A program made the position numbers and the translations under genes. Under the pieces are notes generated by a model, which saw nothing but the letters and a program-made list of their open reading frames with translations, was not told where the DNA came from and ran no database searches. DNA of 32,125 nt from Bryobacterales bacterium. Its GTDB lineage: Bacteria; Acidobacteriota; Terriglobia; Bryobacterales; Bryobacteraceae. Where the stretch lies: positions 1 through 32,125 of the forward strand of contig SHUD01000027.1 of NCBI GenBank assembly GCA_009697505.1, given 5' to 3'. Shown here in pieces: positions 16,875 to 27,858 of the stretch (the stretch's first letter is position 1; every line of letters begins with the position of its first letter).

Positions 16875-18197
16875 ATGGCAGACATGCATTCCTCATCGTC
16901 GGCGTTAGCACCCCGCCCGCTTTACAAAGAGCTGTACTTCCAGGTGCTGGTCGCGATCCTGCTCGGCGTAGCGCTGGGGTTCTTCAATCCGCCTCTCGCC
17001 AAGCAGATGAAGCCCTTGGGAGACGGCTTCGTCAAGCTAATCCGCATGATGATCGCGCCGATTATTTTTACCACCGTGGTCACCGGCATCGCGGGTATGG
17101 GCGACATGAAGAAGCTTGGCCGCGTGGGGATGAAGGCGCTGCTGTATTTCGAAGTGGTTACCACCGTCGCATTGGTGATCGGGCTGGTGATCGTGAAGGT
17201 GGTTCAGCCGGGCGCGGGGATTAACGCCGATCCCGCCACGCTCGATGCTAAATCCGTCGCGCAATACACCACGTCGGCCCAGCATTTGAGCTCGGTCGAT
17301 TTTGTTATGAACATCATCCCCGACCAGGTCGTCAACGCTTTCGCGAGAGGCGAAATCCTGCAGATTCTGATGCTCGCCATCATGTTCGGGTTGGGGTTGG
17401 CCATGTATGACAAGAGCAAGCCGATCCTGGACGCGATTCACAACATCAGCAACGTTTTCTTCAAAATGCTGGGCTTCATCATGTACGTGGCTCCGCTCGG
17501 CGCTTTCGGAGCCATGGCGTTTACCATCGGCATGTACGGCATCAAGACGTTGATTCAGTTGGGAACTCTGATGCTGTGCTTTTTTACGACCGCCGTCCTG
17601 TTCGTGTTTGTGGTTCTCGGCGGGATCGCCCGCGCGCACGGTTTCAGTATCTTCAAATTGCTGCGGTACCTGAAGGAAGAGCTTCTCATCGTACTCGGGA
17701 CCTCCACTTCGGAAGCTGCTCTGCCGTCGTTGATGGTCAAGCTGGAAAAATTGGGCTGCAACAAGTCCGTGGTGGGACTGGTGGTGCCCTCGGGGTATTC
17801 GTTCAATCTGGATGGCACCTCGATCTACCTGACCATCGCGGCTTTATTCGTGGCGCAGGCCACCAACACGCACTTGACCACGGCCCAGGAAGTGCAACTG
17901 CTGTTGGTGTTGATGCTGACTTCCAAGGGCGCGGCGGCCGTCGCCGGCGGAGGATTCATCACTCTGGCGGCGACGCTTTCTTCGCTAAACTCCGTGCCCG
18001 TCGCCGGGATCACCCTGTTGCTGGGCGTGGACCGCTTCATGTCCCAGATGCGCAGCCTGGTGAATTTATCCGGCAACGCCGTGGCTACCTTAGTGGTTGC
18101 CAAGTGGGAAGGCGAAATCGATCACAGCAAGGTCATGCTGGTGCAGTCCAGCAAGGTCCAACCCAAGACTGAATACGCTGTGAGCGGCAGCGAGTAA
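16875..18197 (+). CDS. Dicarboxylate/amino-acid:cation symporter (DAACS, DctA-like)
   Basis: A 440-residue inner-membrane symporter with the two re-entrant hairpins of the family. The signature runs through [14 protein letters not shown] (serine-rich HP1), [28 protein letters not shown] in outline (the NLDGT motif in TM7) and [20 protein letters not shown] (HP2), plus [21 protein letters not shown] in outline in TM8 with Asp and Asn substrate contacts. The HP1/TM7 region is closer to DctA (C4-dicarboxylates) than to GltP, but succinate/malate versus glutamate cannot be decided. An AGGAG-type site (taggagcttt) precedes ATG 16875. It lies 24 bases after the PQQ dehydrogenase and is probably co-transcribed. 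Confidence 0.92.
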   Translation: MADMHSSSSALAPRPLYKELYFQVLVAILLGVALGFFNPPLAKQMKPLGDGFVKLIRMMIAPIIFTTVVTGIAGMGDMKKLGRVGMKALLYFEVVTTVALVIGLVIVKVVQPGAGINADPATLDAKSVAQYTTSAQHLSSVDFVMNIIPDQVVNAFARGEILQILMLAIMFGLGLAMYDKSKPILDAIHNISNVFFKMLGFIMYVAPLGAFGAMAFTIGMYGIKTLIQLGTLMLCFFTTAVLFVFVVLGGIARAHGFSIFKLLRYLKEELLIVLGTSTSEAALPSLMVKLEKLGCNKSVVGLVVPSGYSFNLDGTSIYLTIAALFVAQATNTHLTTAQEVQLLLVLMLTSKGAAAVAGGGFITLAATLSSLNSVPVAGITLLLGVDRFMSQMRSLVNLSGNAVATLVVAKWEGEIDHSKVMLVQSSKVQPKTEYAVSGSE

Positions 18198-18284
18198 TAG
18201 GGACCGGGCACAGGCTCCCTCAGGCGGAAACCCGATTGTCCGCCGCGCACTCCCCGCCTATTCTGGAAACCTCGGAGGAGTGTT

Positions 18285-19763
<1,479 letters not shown>

Positions 19764-19805
19764 CGATGCGGCTGCGCTCGCCGCCGGGGATTACACTGGA
19801 AGTGC

Positions 19806-20501
19806 ATGCGAATGTATCTCGCCGCCGTCGCGGCGATCCTTTTGAGGAACTCGCGCAAAACGGACTCGCTCCGGCGCCCCCAGCCTGCGTGTTTCTGTTT
19901 CACTTGGTGCAGCGCCTTCGCGGCCTTTGCGCTTCTGACGGGCTGTTCCGAAGAACCCGCCACCGTGAAAAAAGCCGACCCCCCTCCCACGCCCCTCAGC
20001 GGCCGCCAGGCGTTCCAGTATCTGTATGGATCGTCGCGCATGTGGGCTCCCGATAGCCAGCCTCTGACCGTGCGCAGTGTGAACGTGACCGGCGTAAAAA
20101 CTGAAGCCGGAAAAGCCGGCGGCTGGGAAATCCTTTTTGTTTCCGAGAGCCTGGCGCGCGTTCGTACCTACACCTGGTCCGCCGTGGAAGCCGACGGCCT
20201 GCACAAAGGTGTGTTTCCCGGGCAGCAGGAAGCTTGGCGCGCGGGTGGCAGCCAGCGGCCATTTTCTCCGGCGCTTCTGAAAGCCGATACTGTCGAGGCC
20301 TACGTGGAGTCCGTGAAATCCGCCAAGGACTACGTGAATAAGCCCGGCACGCGCCCGCCCGTGAACTTCATGCTGGAATACGATGCGGGCACGCGCTTTC
20401 CGAATCCCATCTGGCGCGTATTGTGGGGAGGGTCGGTCTCCTCGGCCGAGTATACGGTGACCGTGGACGCATCCACGGGCAAAGTCGTGGCCCGCGACTG
20501 A
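19806..20501 (+). CDS. Lipoprotein with PepSY-like C-terminus
   Basis: 231 residues with an unusually long leader and lipobox LLTGC (C47). A Pro-rich linker (PPPTPLSG) is followed by a compact alpha/beta domain with TYTWSAVEADGLHKGVF and, at the end, PIWRVLWGGSVSSAEYTVTVDASTG in outline; the last 30 residues (WRV, then V-D-A-S-TGKV) resemble the PepSY pattern in which a Trp is followed by a hairpin and a final TGKV. Function is unknown; PepSY proteins often interact with peptidases. The start may be downstream of ATG 19806, since residues 10-30 are not signal-like. It follows the broken Ig-domain gene by 42 bases and ends convergently with hspR, with a weak GGGCG/CGCCC hairpin at 20506-20520 in the gap. 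Confidence 0.6.
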   Translation: MRMYLAAVAAILLRNSRKTDSLRRPQPACFCFTWCSAFAAFALLTGCSEEPATVKKADPPPTPLSGRQAFQYLYGSSRMWAPDSQPLTVRSVNVTGVKTEAGKAGGWEILFVSESLARVRTYTWSAVEADGLHKGVFPGQQEAWRAGGSQRPFSPALLKADTVEAYVESVKSAKDYVNKPGTRPPVNFMLEYDAGTRFPNPIWRVLWGGSVSSAEYTVTVDASTGKVVARD

Positions 20502-20521
20502 TGGAGGGCGATTGCCGCCCG

Positions 20522-20905
20522 TCAGCCTTTCTTTGACGGCCGCAGCTCGATCACCGGGATCAGCGAATTCACCGCTTCCTTGACGGCCGGGCGCGCGCGT
20601 TGGGAAGTAATCTCCGTGTTGAGGCTGGAGACAAACGACTCGATCTGGCGCTGCATCTCTTCCATTTTTTCCCGCATGTTCAGAATGATTTCGACGCCCG
20701 CCAGATTTACGCCCAGCTCGCGCGTAAGCTTCAGAATCACTTCCAGGCGGTCCAGGTCTTCCTCGGTGTAGAGACGCGTGTTGCCTTCGCTGCGGGAAGG
20801 CTTGAGGAGCCCTTCGCGCTCGTACAAGCGCAACGTCTGGGGATGGATTTCGAACTGCTCGGCCACCGCCGAGATCATGAACGCGGCTCGTTTTGCCTTG
20901 GCCAT
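20522..20905 (-). CDS. hspR: MerR-family heat-shock repressor HspR
   Basis: A 127-residue MerR-type regulator. The winged helix starts at MISAVAEQFEIHPQTLRLYEREGLLKPSR (in outline), then NTRLYTEEDLDRLEVILKLTRELGVNLAGVEIIL. This is the HspR subclass: it follows dnaK-dnaJ and carries the family's GVNLAGVEIIL segment and a long C-terminal coiled coil (MREKMEEMQRQIESF). HspR with DnaK as corepressor normally shuts off the dnaK operon by binding HAIR palindromes. It begins 18 bases after dnaJ, with a GAGGA site 7 bases before ATG 20905. No perfect HAIR sequence is evident upstream of dnaK, so the operator here may differ. Confidence 0.88.
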   Translation of the reverse strand: MAKAKRAAFMISAVAEQFEIHPQTLRLYEREGLLKPSRSEGNTRLYTEEDLDRLEVILKLTRELGVNLAGVEIILNMREKMEEMQRQIESFVSSLNTEITSQRARPAVKEAVNSLIPVIELRPSKKG

Positions 20906-20923
20906 GTTGTGATCCTCGCCCCC

Positions 20924-22102
20924 CTACACCTTGCTCCAGATTTCCGTCCGCGGGTCCTCGGGGTGCAGCGTTGCGTATTCCCGCAGCAATTCCTTGGTGC
21001 GCTCGTCCTGGACCACGGGCGCTTCCACCAGGACCTCGACAATCTGATCCCCGCGCGTGCCGGTGCGGGAATTCTGGACGCCCTTTTCGCGCAGCCGGAA
21101 TTTCTGTCCGTTCTTCGTGCCCTGCGGAATGCGCAGCAGGGCGCGGCCGTCGATGGTGGGCACTTCGATCTTGGTGCCGAGTCCGGCTTCGTCAATACGC
21201 ACGGGAACCTGGATTTCGATATTGTCGCCCTCCCGCCGGAACAGCGGATGCGGTTCGACGCGAACGGTAATATACAGGTCTCCGGCGGGCGCTCCGTGGG
21301 TGCCCGCGTTGCCTTTGCCGGGCACGCGCAGGCGGGAACTCTGCTGCGCTCCCGCCGGGATGCGAACTTCCACGCTATCCGCATTGGAAATGCGGCCGTC
21401 TCCATGGCACGTTCCGCAGCGGTTGGTGAGCCGCCCCGCGCCTTCGCAGCGCGGGCAGGTGAGGCTGAAGCGCATCGCCCCCGCCAGCTGGGTCACGTTG
21501 CCGCCGCCGTTGCATTCCGGACACACGGTGTTGGCGCCGGAGCGCGCACCGGACCCGGCGCAGGTCCGGCACATTTCCTGGCGGTGGATCTTCAGCCCCA
21601 CTTGGGTGCCGCGGATGGCCTGCCAGAAATCGATGCTGAGGCCGTATTCGAGGTCGGTTCCTTTTTCGGGGGCCGCTGCGTGAGGCTCGTGCTGGCGGCC
21701 GAACCACTGGCTGAAAATGTCCTGGAAATTCGCGGACTCCCCAGGGCCGGCGTGGCGGCTGCGGCCCGCGCCGGGTCCTGCCCCCTTCACGAAATCCGCA
21801 AAATCAAAACCGCTGAAGCCCATGTTGGGACCGGCGCCGGGTCCGGTTCTATAGGCGCCCGCGCCTCCCGGCATGCCGCTTTCCGTATAGAAGCCGAATT
21901 GATCGTACATCTGCTTCTTCTTGGGATCGCTCAAAATATCGTAGGCCTCTTGCACCTGCTTGAAGCGGTCCTCGGCGGCCTTGTCGCCCGGATTCAGGTC
22001 GGGATGATACTTGCGCGCCAAGCGCCGGTAAGCCTTGCGGAGATCATCCGCGCCCGTGCCGCGGTCAACTCCCAGCGTCTTGTAGTAATCGTTTTGCGCC
22101 AT
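20924..22102 (-). CDS. dnaJ: DnaJ chaperone (Hsp40)
   Basis: A 392-residue type I J-protein. J-domain with HPD at residues 33-35 ([10 protein letters not shown]), a Gly/Phe-rich region with Gly-rich [11 protein letters not shown] (about residues 76-135), and a zinc-binding domain with four CxxC pairs: C178/C181, C194/C197, C216/C219 and C229/C232. The beta-sandwich substrate-binding domains follow. It stimulates DnaK ATPase and presents substrates. Start ATG 22102 has no good Shine-Dalgarno sequence; a 13-bp GC-rich hairpin ends 7 bases upstream. It sits between dnaK and hspR without grpE. Confidence 0.97.
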   Translation of the reverse strand: MAQNDYYKTLGVDRGTGADDLRKAYRRLARKYHPDLNPGDKAAEDRFKQVQEAYDILSDPKKKQMYDQFGFYTESGMPGGAGAYRTGPGAGPNMGFSGFDFADFVKGAGPGAGRSRHAGPGESANFQDIFSQWFGRQHEPHAAAPEKGTDLEYGLSIDFWQAIRGTQVGLKIHRQEMCRTCAGSGARSGANTVCPECNGGGNVTQLAGAMRFSLTCPRCEGAGRLTNRCGTCHGDGRISNADSVEVRIPAGAQQSSRLRVPGKGNAGTHGAPAGDLYITVRVEPHPLFRREGDNIEIQVPVRIDEAGLGTKIEVPTIDGRALLRIPQGTKNGQKFRLREKGVQNSRTGTRGDQIVEVLVEAPVVQDERTKELLREYATLHPEDPRTEIWSKV

Positions 22103-22108
22103 GGCAAC

Positions 22109-22142
22109 GGCCGGGGGTCAGGCCAGCTCCTGGCCCCCGGCC
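22109..22142 (-). other. Strong inverted repeat between dnaK and dnaJ
   Basis: GGCCGGGGGTCAG at 22109-22121 pairs with CTGGCCCCCGGCC at 22130-22142 (one G-T-type mismatch) around an 8-base loop. The stem is almost all G-C. It fills most of the 47-base gap, ends 7 bases before the dnaJ start codon on the transcript, and lacks a U-tract, so it is not a typical terminator. Likely roles are to set the dnaK:dnaJ ratio through RNA processing or to limit dnaJ initiation. Confidence 0.6.
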
Positions 22143-22149
22143 CCGGTTC

Positions 22150-24078
<1,929 letters not shown>

Positions 24079-24129
24079 GATATGTGTCGTTCTCCCGTTA
24101 AGCTCGCGGCCTTTATTTAGCTTATTGCC

Positions 24130-24158
24130 ATTATGCAAGTTTAGTGTGTTGTTGTCAA
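24130..24158 (-). promoter_or_regulatory. Sigma-70 promoter of the dnaK-dnaJ-hspR operon
   Basis: On the minus strand TTGACA (plus 24153-24158) and CATAAT (24130-24135) are separated by exactly 17 bases, a near-consensus vegetative promoter. Transcription would start about 45 bases before the dnaK ATG. The -35 and -10 regions carry two direct copies of CAAGT (plus strand, at 24136-24140 and 24156-24160), 20 bases apart; HspR normally uses inverted HAIR repeats, so these are only candidates for a binding site. Confidence 0.7.
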
Positions 24159-24229
24159 GTATACACGGAGGGTTTTGCGCGGAGGGTTTCCGCGCCGAGG
24201 ATTTCCTTGGAATGGAAGACGTTGATTCT

Positions 24230-25561
24230 TTAGGAACGATCGCCGGCTAGAACACAGTTCTTAGCGAGCCAGCCCACGTGATGCGAGGAAATAACCCGGT
24301 ATTCATTGGTGTACAGCTCGTGATTCCGCTCGACGTCGGCGAGGCGGTAAACGTAATTGGCCATCAAGCCGGCCGAGCGTTGGATTCCCGCCGGTGACGT
24401 GTCTCCCAGCGGGTTGATTCGTTCCAGACGGGCGCCGTTTCGCAGGTGGAAGCGGGCCACCGGATCCAAGGGCTCCTTACCGTGTTTGGCCTGCGTGAGA
24501 TAGTAAGCGCACAAAGGCTCAAGTTCCTGGCTGACTTGGGCTGAGAAATCGTCTCCCCAGGAAGCCGGCTGGTCCAGCCTGGATAGAAGCGCGGATACCT
24601 TCTCCTGCTCCGCTGCCGACTGGTTGAGCCAGGAACGGAACCCAGGTACCGGTGACAGCGTCGCAAAGTGTTTCAGGCGCGGGAATTCGGCGCTTAGATC
24701 TTCCGCTACTTTCTTGATGAGGAAGCTGCCGAACGGCACTCCGCGCAGGCCCTCCTGGCAGTTGGTGATGGAATAGAAAATGGCGCAATCGGCAGCCCGG
24801 GGATCGGAAACCGGGGAATCCGGATCCAGCAAGGGTTGAATGCGCGCACTCATGCCGCGAGTGAGGGCAACTTCAATGAAAATGATGGGATCGCCAGGCA
24901 GGGCTGGATGAAAGAATGCGAAACAGCGGCGGTCGGCCTGCAGGCGCCGGTGCAGGTCCTGCCAGCCCTGAATCGCGTGTACCGCCTCGAACTGAATCAG
25001 TTTTTCCAGGATGTTGGCCGAGGTGTTCCAATCAATGCGCTGAAGAGTCAGAAAACCCCGATTAAACCAGGAGGTAAGCAGGCCTCCGAGGTCGGCTTCC
25101 AGGGCCGACCACTCAGGGTGCAACGGCGTCTCGCGCAGCAGATCCTGCCGCATATCCACTAACCCGCGAGTTCCGCCCGGAGCCAGATTCAGGCGGCGGA
25201 ACAGTTCCTGGCGGGGGGATTCGACCGCCCGTTGCAGCGCTGCGAGGTTAGCCGGGGAAGGGTCGGCGCGGTACGCATCCCCGCAGCGGCCGACCTGGTC
25301 CGGATCGGGACCCAGTTGGTTCGCCAGATCGTCAAAGAATGCCTGGCGGGAAGGGGTATCGAGGGCCTGGTAGGCCACGAGGGCGTCGGTGGCCAGGCGG
25401 ACTCCCGATATTTCACCGCGTTCGGAGAGGAGGCTCAGGCACAACGAGGCGACCTGTTGACTACCGCGCGTCGAGCTTCCGGCCAGCGCCTTGGCCGCGC
25501 GCGCCGGAAACCTCATGAGGTTTGCGAATGTCACTGGATTCCACTCCGCCCAGTCGCTCAT
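24230..25561 (-). CDS. Malonyl-CoA decarboxylase
   Basis: A 443-residue homologue of human MLYCD and bacterial MatA, converting malonyl-CoA to acetyl-CoA and CO2. The helical N-terminal domain (about residues 1-150) is followed by the acetyltransferase-like catalytic domain. Diagnostic segments are [20 protein letters not shown] (S264), [30 protein letters not shown], and [20 protein letters not shown] in outline (H372), then [17 protein letters not shown]264 and H372 match the catalytic Ser and His of the family. No matB or matC neighbours are present; the gene lies alone between dnaK (same strand) and the divergent rimP operon. The enzyme could draw down malonyl-CoA or use malonate, but nothing here shows which. 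It ends 92 bases before the dnaK promoter. Confidence 0.95.
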   Translation of the reverse strand: MSDWAEWNPVTFANLMRFPARAAKALAGSSTRGSQQVASLCLSLLSERGEISGVRLATDALVAYQALDTPSRQAFFDDLANQLGPDPDQVGRCGDAYRADPSPANLAALQRAVESPRQELFRRLNLAPGGTRGLVDMRQDLLRETPLHPEWSALEADLGGLLTSWFNRGFLTLQRIDWNTSANILEKLIQFEAVHAIQGWQDLHRRLQADRRCFAFFHPALPGDPIIFIEVALTRGMSARIQPLLDPDSPVSDPRAADCAIFYSITNCQEGLRGVPFGSFLIKKVAEDLSAEFPRLKHFATLSPVPGFRSWLNQSAAEQEKVSALLSRLDQPASWGDDFSAQVSQELEPLCAYYLTQAKHGKEPLDPVARFHLRNGARLERINPLGDTSPAGIQRSAGLMANYVYRLADVERNHELYTNEYRVISSHHVGWLAKNCVLAGDRS

Positions 25562-25737
25562 ATCGGCCTATTTACATCTTAACTTAATCGCCACTTTATC
25601 GCCGAGCTGTGACACCCAGTCATAAATGAAGTCGCGCGCCCCCCTACGGCCAGCGTTGAAACGCCTTCGGCGCCGATGAGGTTGTGCGGGGGAGGGCGGC
25701 TGGCTTCCGCGAGTTAAGGAACGCGGCTCGCCTCGTG

Positions 25738-25743
25738 TATACT
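25738..25743 (+). promoter_or_regulatory. Candidate -10 element of the rimP-nusA-infB operon
   Basis: TATACT, directly preceded by TG, lies 24 bases before the attenuator hairpin and about 100 bases before rimP. No good -35 is seen. It sits in the 280-base gap between malonyl-CoA decarboxylase (divergent) and rimP; I see no open frame or other RNA gene in that gap, only a short GC-rich stem around cgccttcggcg near 25670. Confidence 0.35.
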
Positions 25744-25766
25744 GGAGGCAGTTGGCGAATGAGTGC

Positions 25767-25789
25767 AGTGGGCGCAAGCCCACTTTTTT
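25767..25789 (+). terminator. Premature terminator (attenuator) in the rimP leader
   Basis: AGTGGGC (25767-25773) pairs perfectly with GCCCACT (25778-25784) around a GCAA tetraloop, followed by a run of six T (25784-25789). It is a well-formed intrinsic terminator placed about 50 bases upstream of the rimP start. If the candidate promoter upstream is used, transcription would begin roughly 15 bases before it. Control by premature termination is the likely role, since NusA, encoded in this operon, acts on such hairpins. Confidence 0.75.
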
Positions 25790-25841
25790 ATTGCGTTAGA
25801 GCAACTCGCCTACGGGCAGCGAGAGTACAAAGTTGAACCAC

Positions 25842-26318
25842 ATGGCGGATCTAAACCGTGAGGCGGTCGTCGAAAAAGTGCGGGAGATAGCGGAAAGAGT
25901 CGGCGCAAGCCAAGACCTGGAGATTGTCGAAGTCGAGTTACTCGGCGGCGGCAACCACCGGGTTCTGCGCATTTTTATCGATAAGCCGGCCGGCGTCACG
26001 CACGCTGATTGCGAATTCATTTCCCAGCAGGTGGGAACCATCCTGGACGTGGAGGACGCGATCCCGGGCGCGCATTACACGCTCGAGGTCAGCTCTCCCG
26101 GCGTGGAGCGCAAACTCAGCAAGCCGAAAGAGTTCGAGCGCTTTGTCGGGCAGAAGGTCAAAGTGGTGCTGCGCCAGCCCGTGGAAAATCAGCGCCACTT
26201 GACCGGGACGCTCACCCATTTCGCCGGCGGCGTGATCACGCTGGAACCGGCGCCGGGAAAAAGCGTCCAGTTTCCACTCGAGCTGGTGGAAAAGGCCAAC
26301 CTTAAGTTTGAGTGGTAA
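25842..26318 (+). CDS. rimP: Ribosome maturation factor RimP
   Basis: A 158-residue RimP. N-terminal alpha/beta domain (VEKVREIAERVGASQDLEIVEVELLGGG in outline), the LRIFIDKPAGVTHADCEFISQQVG segment, and the highly conserved YTLEVSSPGVERKL, then the C-terminal SH3-like domain with LTGTL and FPLELVEKANLKFEW. It binds the 30S subunit during late assembly. I chose ATG 25842; TTG 25833 would add three residues (MNH). First gene of the rimP-nusA-infB-ylxP operon, behind an attenuator-like leader; nusA follows after 32 bases. Confidence 0.96.
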   Translation: MADLNREAVVEKVREIAERVGASQDLEIVEVELLGGGNHRVLRIFIDKPAGVTHADCEFISQQVGTILDVEDAIPGAHYTLEVSSPGVERKLSKPKEFERFVGQKVKVVLRQPVENQRHLTGTLTHFAGGVITLEPAPGKSVQFPLELVEKANLKFEW

Positions 26319-26350
26319 CTCCCGCACAACGAAAACGGAAAGCATAATTT

Positions 26351-27730
26351 ATGAGCCTGGGGCCAATTTTTCAATCCATCGAAATACTCAGCAAGGAAAA
26401 AGGGATCGATCCGAAGATCATTCTGGACGCCGTCAAAGACGCCATGCTGGTGGCCGCCCGCAAACATTTTCACACCACCGAGGAGCTGGTGGCGGACCTG
26501 GATCCGGCCACCGGTGCGATCCATATCTACGGCGTAAAGCACGTGGTGGAGGAAGTCGCCGATCCGGTTACCCAGATTGCGCTGGCCGATGCGCAGGCGC
26601 TGCAGCCGGATATCGAGATGGGCGGGGAGATCCGTACTTCTAAACCCACCGATGTGCTGGGGCGCATTTCCGCGCAGACCGCCAAGCAGGTGATTTTGCA
26701 GAAGGTGCGCGAGGCGGAGCGCGACAACGTTTTTTCCGAGTATTCCGGCCGCGTGGGTGAAATGATTACGTGCGTGGTGAAGCGGATCGAAGGCCAGGAC
26801 CTGATCGCGGACCTGGGCAAGTCCGAAGCGCGGTTGATCAAGAAGGAACAGTCGAAGCTGGAAAGTTTCAGCGTGGGCGACCGCATCCGCTGCGTGATCA
26901 AGAGCGTGGAAAAAGCCGGTAAAAACGCGGGAGTGATCCTTTCGCGGGCGGCGCCGGAATTGGTGATGCGGCTGTTCGAGCAGGAAGTCCCGGAAATTTA
27001 CGACAGCACCGTCACCATTCGGGGATGCGCGCGGGAAGCCGGTGAGCGTACCAAGATCGCCGTCTCCAGCCGCGACCGCGACGTGGACAGCGTGGGCGCC
27101 TGCGTGGGCATGAAAGGCATGCGCGTGCAGTCCATCATTCGCGAACTGCGGGGAGAGAAGATCGACATTATCGAATTCAACGACGATCCGATCGGGTTCG
27201 CCACGCACGCGCTGAGTCCGGCCAAAATTTCGCGCGTCACCGTTGTCGACGCCGCCACCAGGCACATGGAAGTGGTGGTGGATGACACGCAGCTTTCGCT
27301 GGCCATCGGCAAGAAGGGGCAGAACGTGCGCCTGGCCGCCAAACTGCTGGGCTGGCGGATCGACATCAAGAGTGAGGAAGAGAAGCGGCAGGAAGTGGAG
27401 TCGCAGATGGCGGCGCTGGTGGTGCCGGGCGCGCCGGTCAGCGTGCTGATGGATCACGGTCTCAACGAAGCCATGGTGGAGAAGTTGATGCAAGGCGGCG
27501 TGACCACCGTGGAGAGCCTGGGCTCCATGACGCCGGAGGAGTTGGAGGCGGTGCCGGGCATCGATCCGGAAACCGTGCAAAGCATCCAGGTGGCGGTGAA
27601 CGGCTATTACGGGCAGTTTGAGACCTCGCCGGCGGAACCCGCCGCCGAGGAAACACCGGCGGCCGCGAGTGACGCCGCAGTCCCGGAAAGTGAATCTGTT
27701 ACGATAGAAAAATCGGAGTTATCCACGTAA
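26351..27730 (+). CDS. nusA: Transcription factor NusA
   Basis: A 459-residue NusA. The N-terminal RNA polymerase-binding domain (to about residue 125) is followed by S1 (GRVGEMITCVVKRIEGQDLIADLG in outline), then KH1 and KH2 with VGACVGMKGMRVQSIIREL and LAIGKKGQNVRLAAKLLGWRIDI (outline). After these come a helix-hairpin-helix region (about residues 365-425; TVESLGSMTPEELEAVPGI) and an Ala/Glu-rich tail, a single C-terminal module and not the two acidic repeats of E. coli. NusA modulates pausing, termination and antitermination, including at the operon's own leader hairpin. No ylxR or ylxQ gene separates it from infB, only 128 bases. Confidence 0.97.
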   Translation: MSLGPIFQSIEILSKEKGIDPKIILDAVKDAMLVAARKHFHTTEELVADLDPATGAIHIYGVKHVVEEVADPVTQIALADAQALQPDIEMGGEIRTSKPTDVLGRISAQTAKQVILQKVREAERDNVFSEYSGRVGEMITCVVKRIEGQDLIADLGKSEARLIKKEQSKLESFSVGDRIRCVIKSVEKAGKNAGVILSRAAPELVMRLFEQEVPEIYDSTVTIRGCAREAGERTKIAVSSRDRDVDSVGACVGMKGMRVQSIIRELRGEKIDIIEFNDDPIGFATHALSPAKISRVTVVDAATRHMEVVVDDTQLSLAIGKKGQNVRLAAKLLGWRIDIKSEEEKRQEVESQMAALVVPGAPVSVLMDHGLNEAMVEKLMQGGVTTVESLGSMTPEELEAVPGIDPETVQSIQVAVNGYYGQFETSPAEPAAEETPAAASDAAVPESESVTIEKSELST

Positions 27731-27759
27731 TTCAGTTCGGTGCAGGATGGCGGCTCGCG

Positions 27760-27787
27760 TCCGGTTGGTTAAGTCCAGTTGGTTAAG
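27760..27787 (+). repeat. Two tandem 14-bp repeats between nusA and infB
   Basis: TCCGGTTGGTTAAG (27760-27773) is immediately followed by TCCAGTTGGTTAAG (27774-27787), identical at 13 of 14 positions. They lie 71 bases before the infB start in the untranslated gap. Repeats here could form a protein- or ribosome-binding site in the mRNA, or be simple slippage products; nothing else in the gap is evident. Confidence 0.75.
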
Positions 27788-27858
27788 CGGGATGATTCCA
27801 AAAGAAAGGCCTAGCGCTCAAGTCCCTGGAGTGGAAGTTCGGCTTCGGGGTTTCATGT

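Noticed and set aside
15786-16889. 367-codon minus-strand frame opposite the PQQ dehydrogenase
   Set aside because: Shadow frame without family motifs.
18223-18244. GGCGGA/TCCGCC stem after the symporter as terminator
   Set aside because: Six base pairs with a 10-base loop and no T-run; not convincing.
24177-24195. GCGCGGA/TCCGCGC hairpin as terminator after malonyl-CoA decarboxylase
   Set aside because: It has a 7-bp stem but no U-tract on the minus-strand transcript; a weak structure only.
26189-27580. 463-codon minus-strand frame opposite rimP and nusA
   Set aside because: His/Arg/Leu-rich shadow of nusA with no domain pattern.
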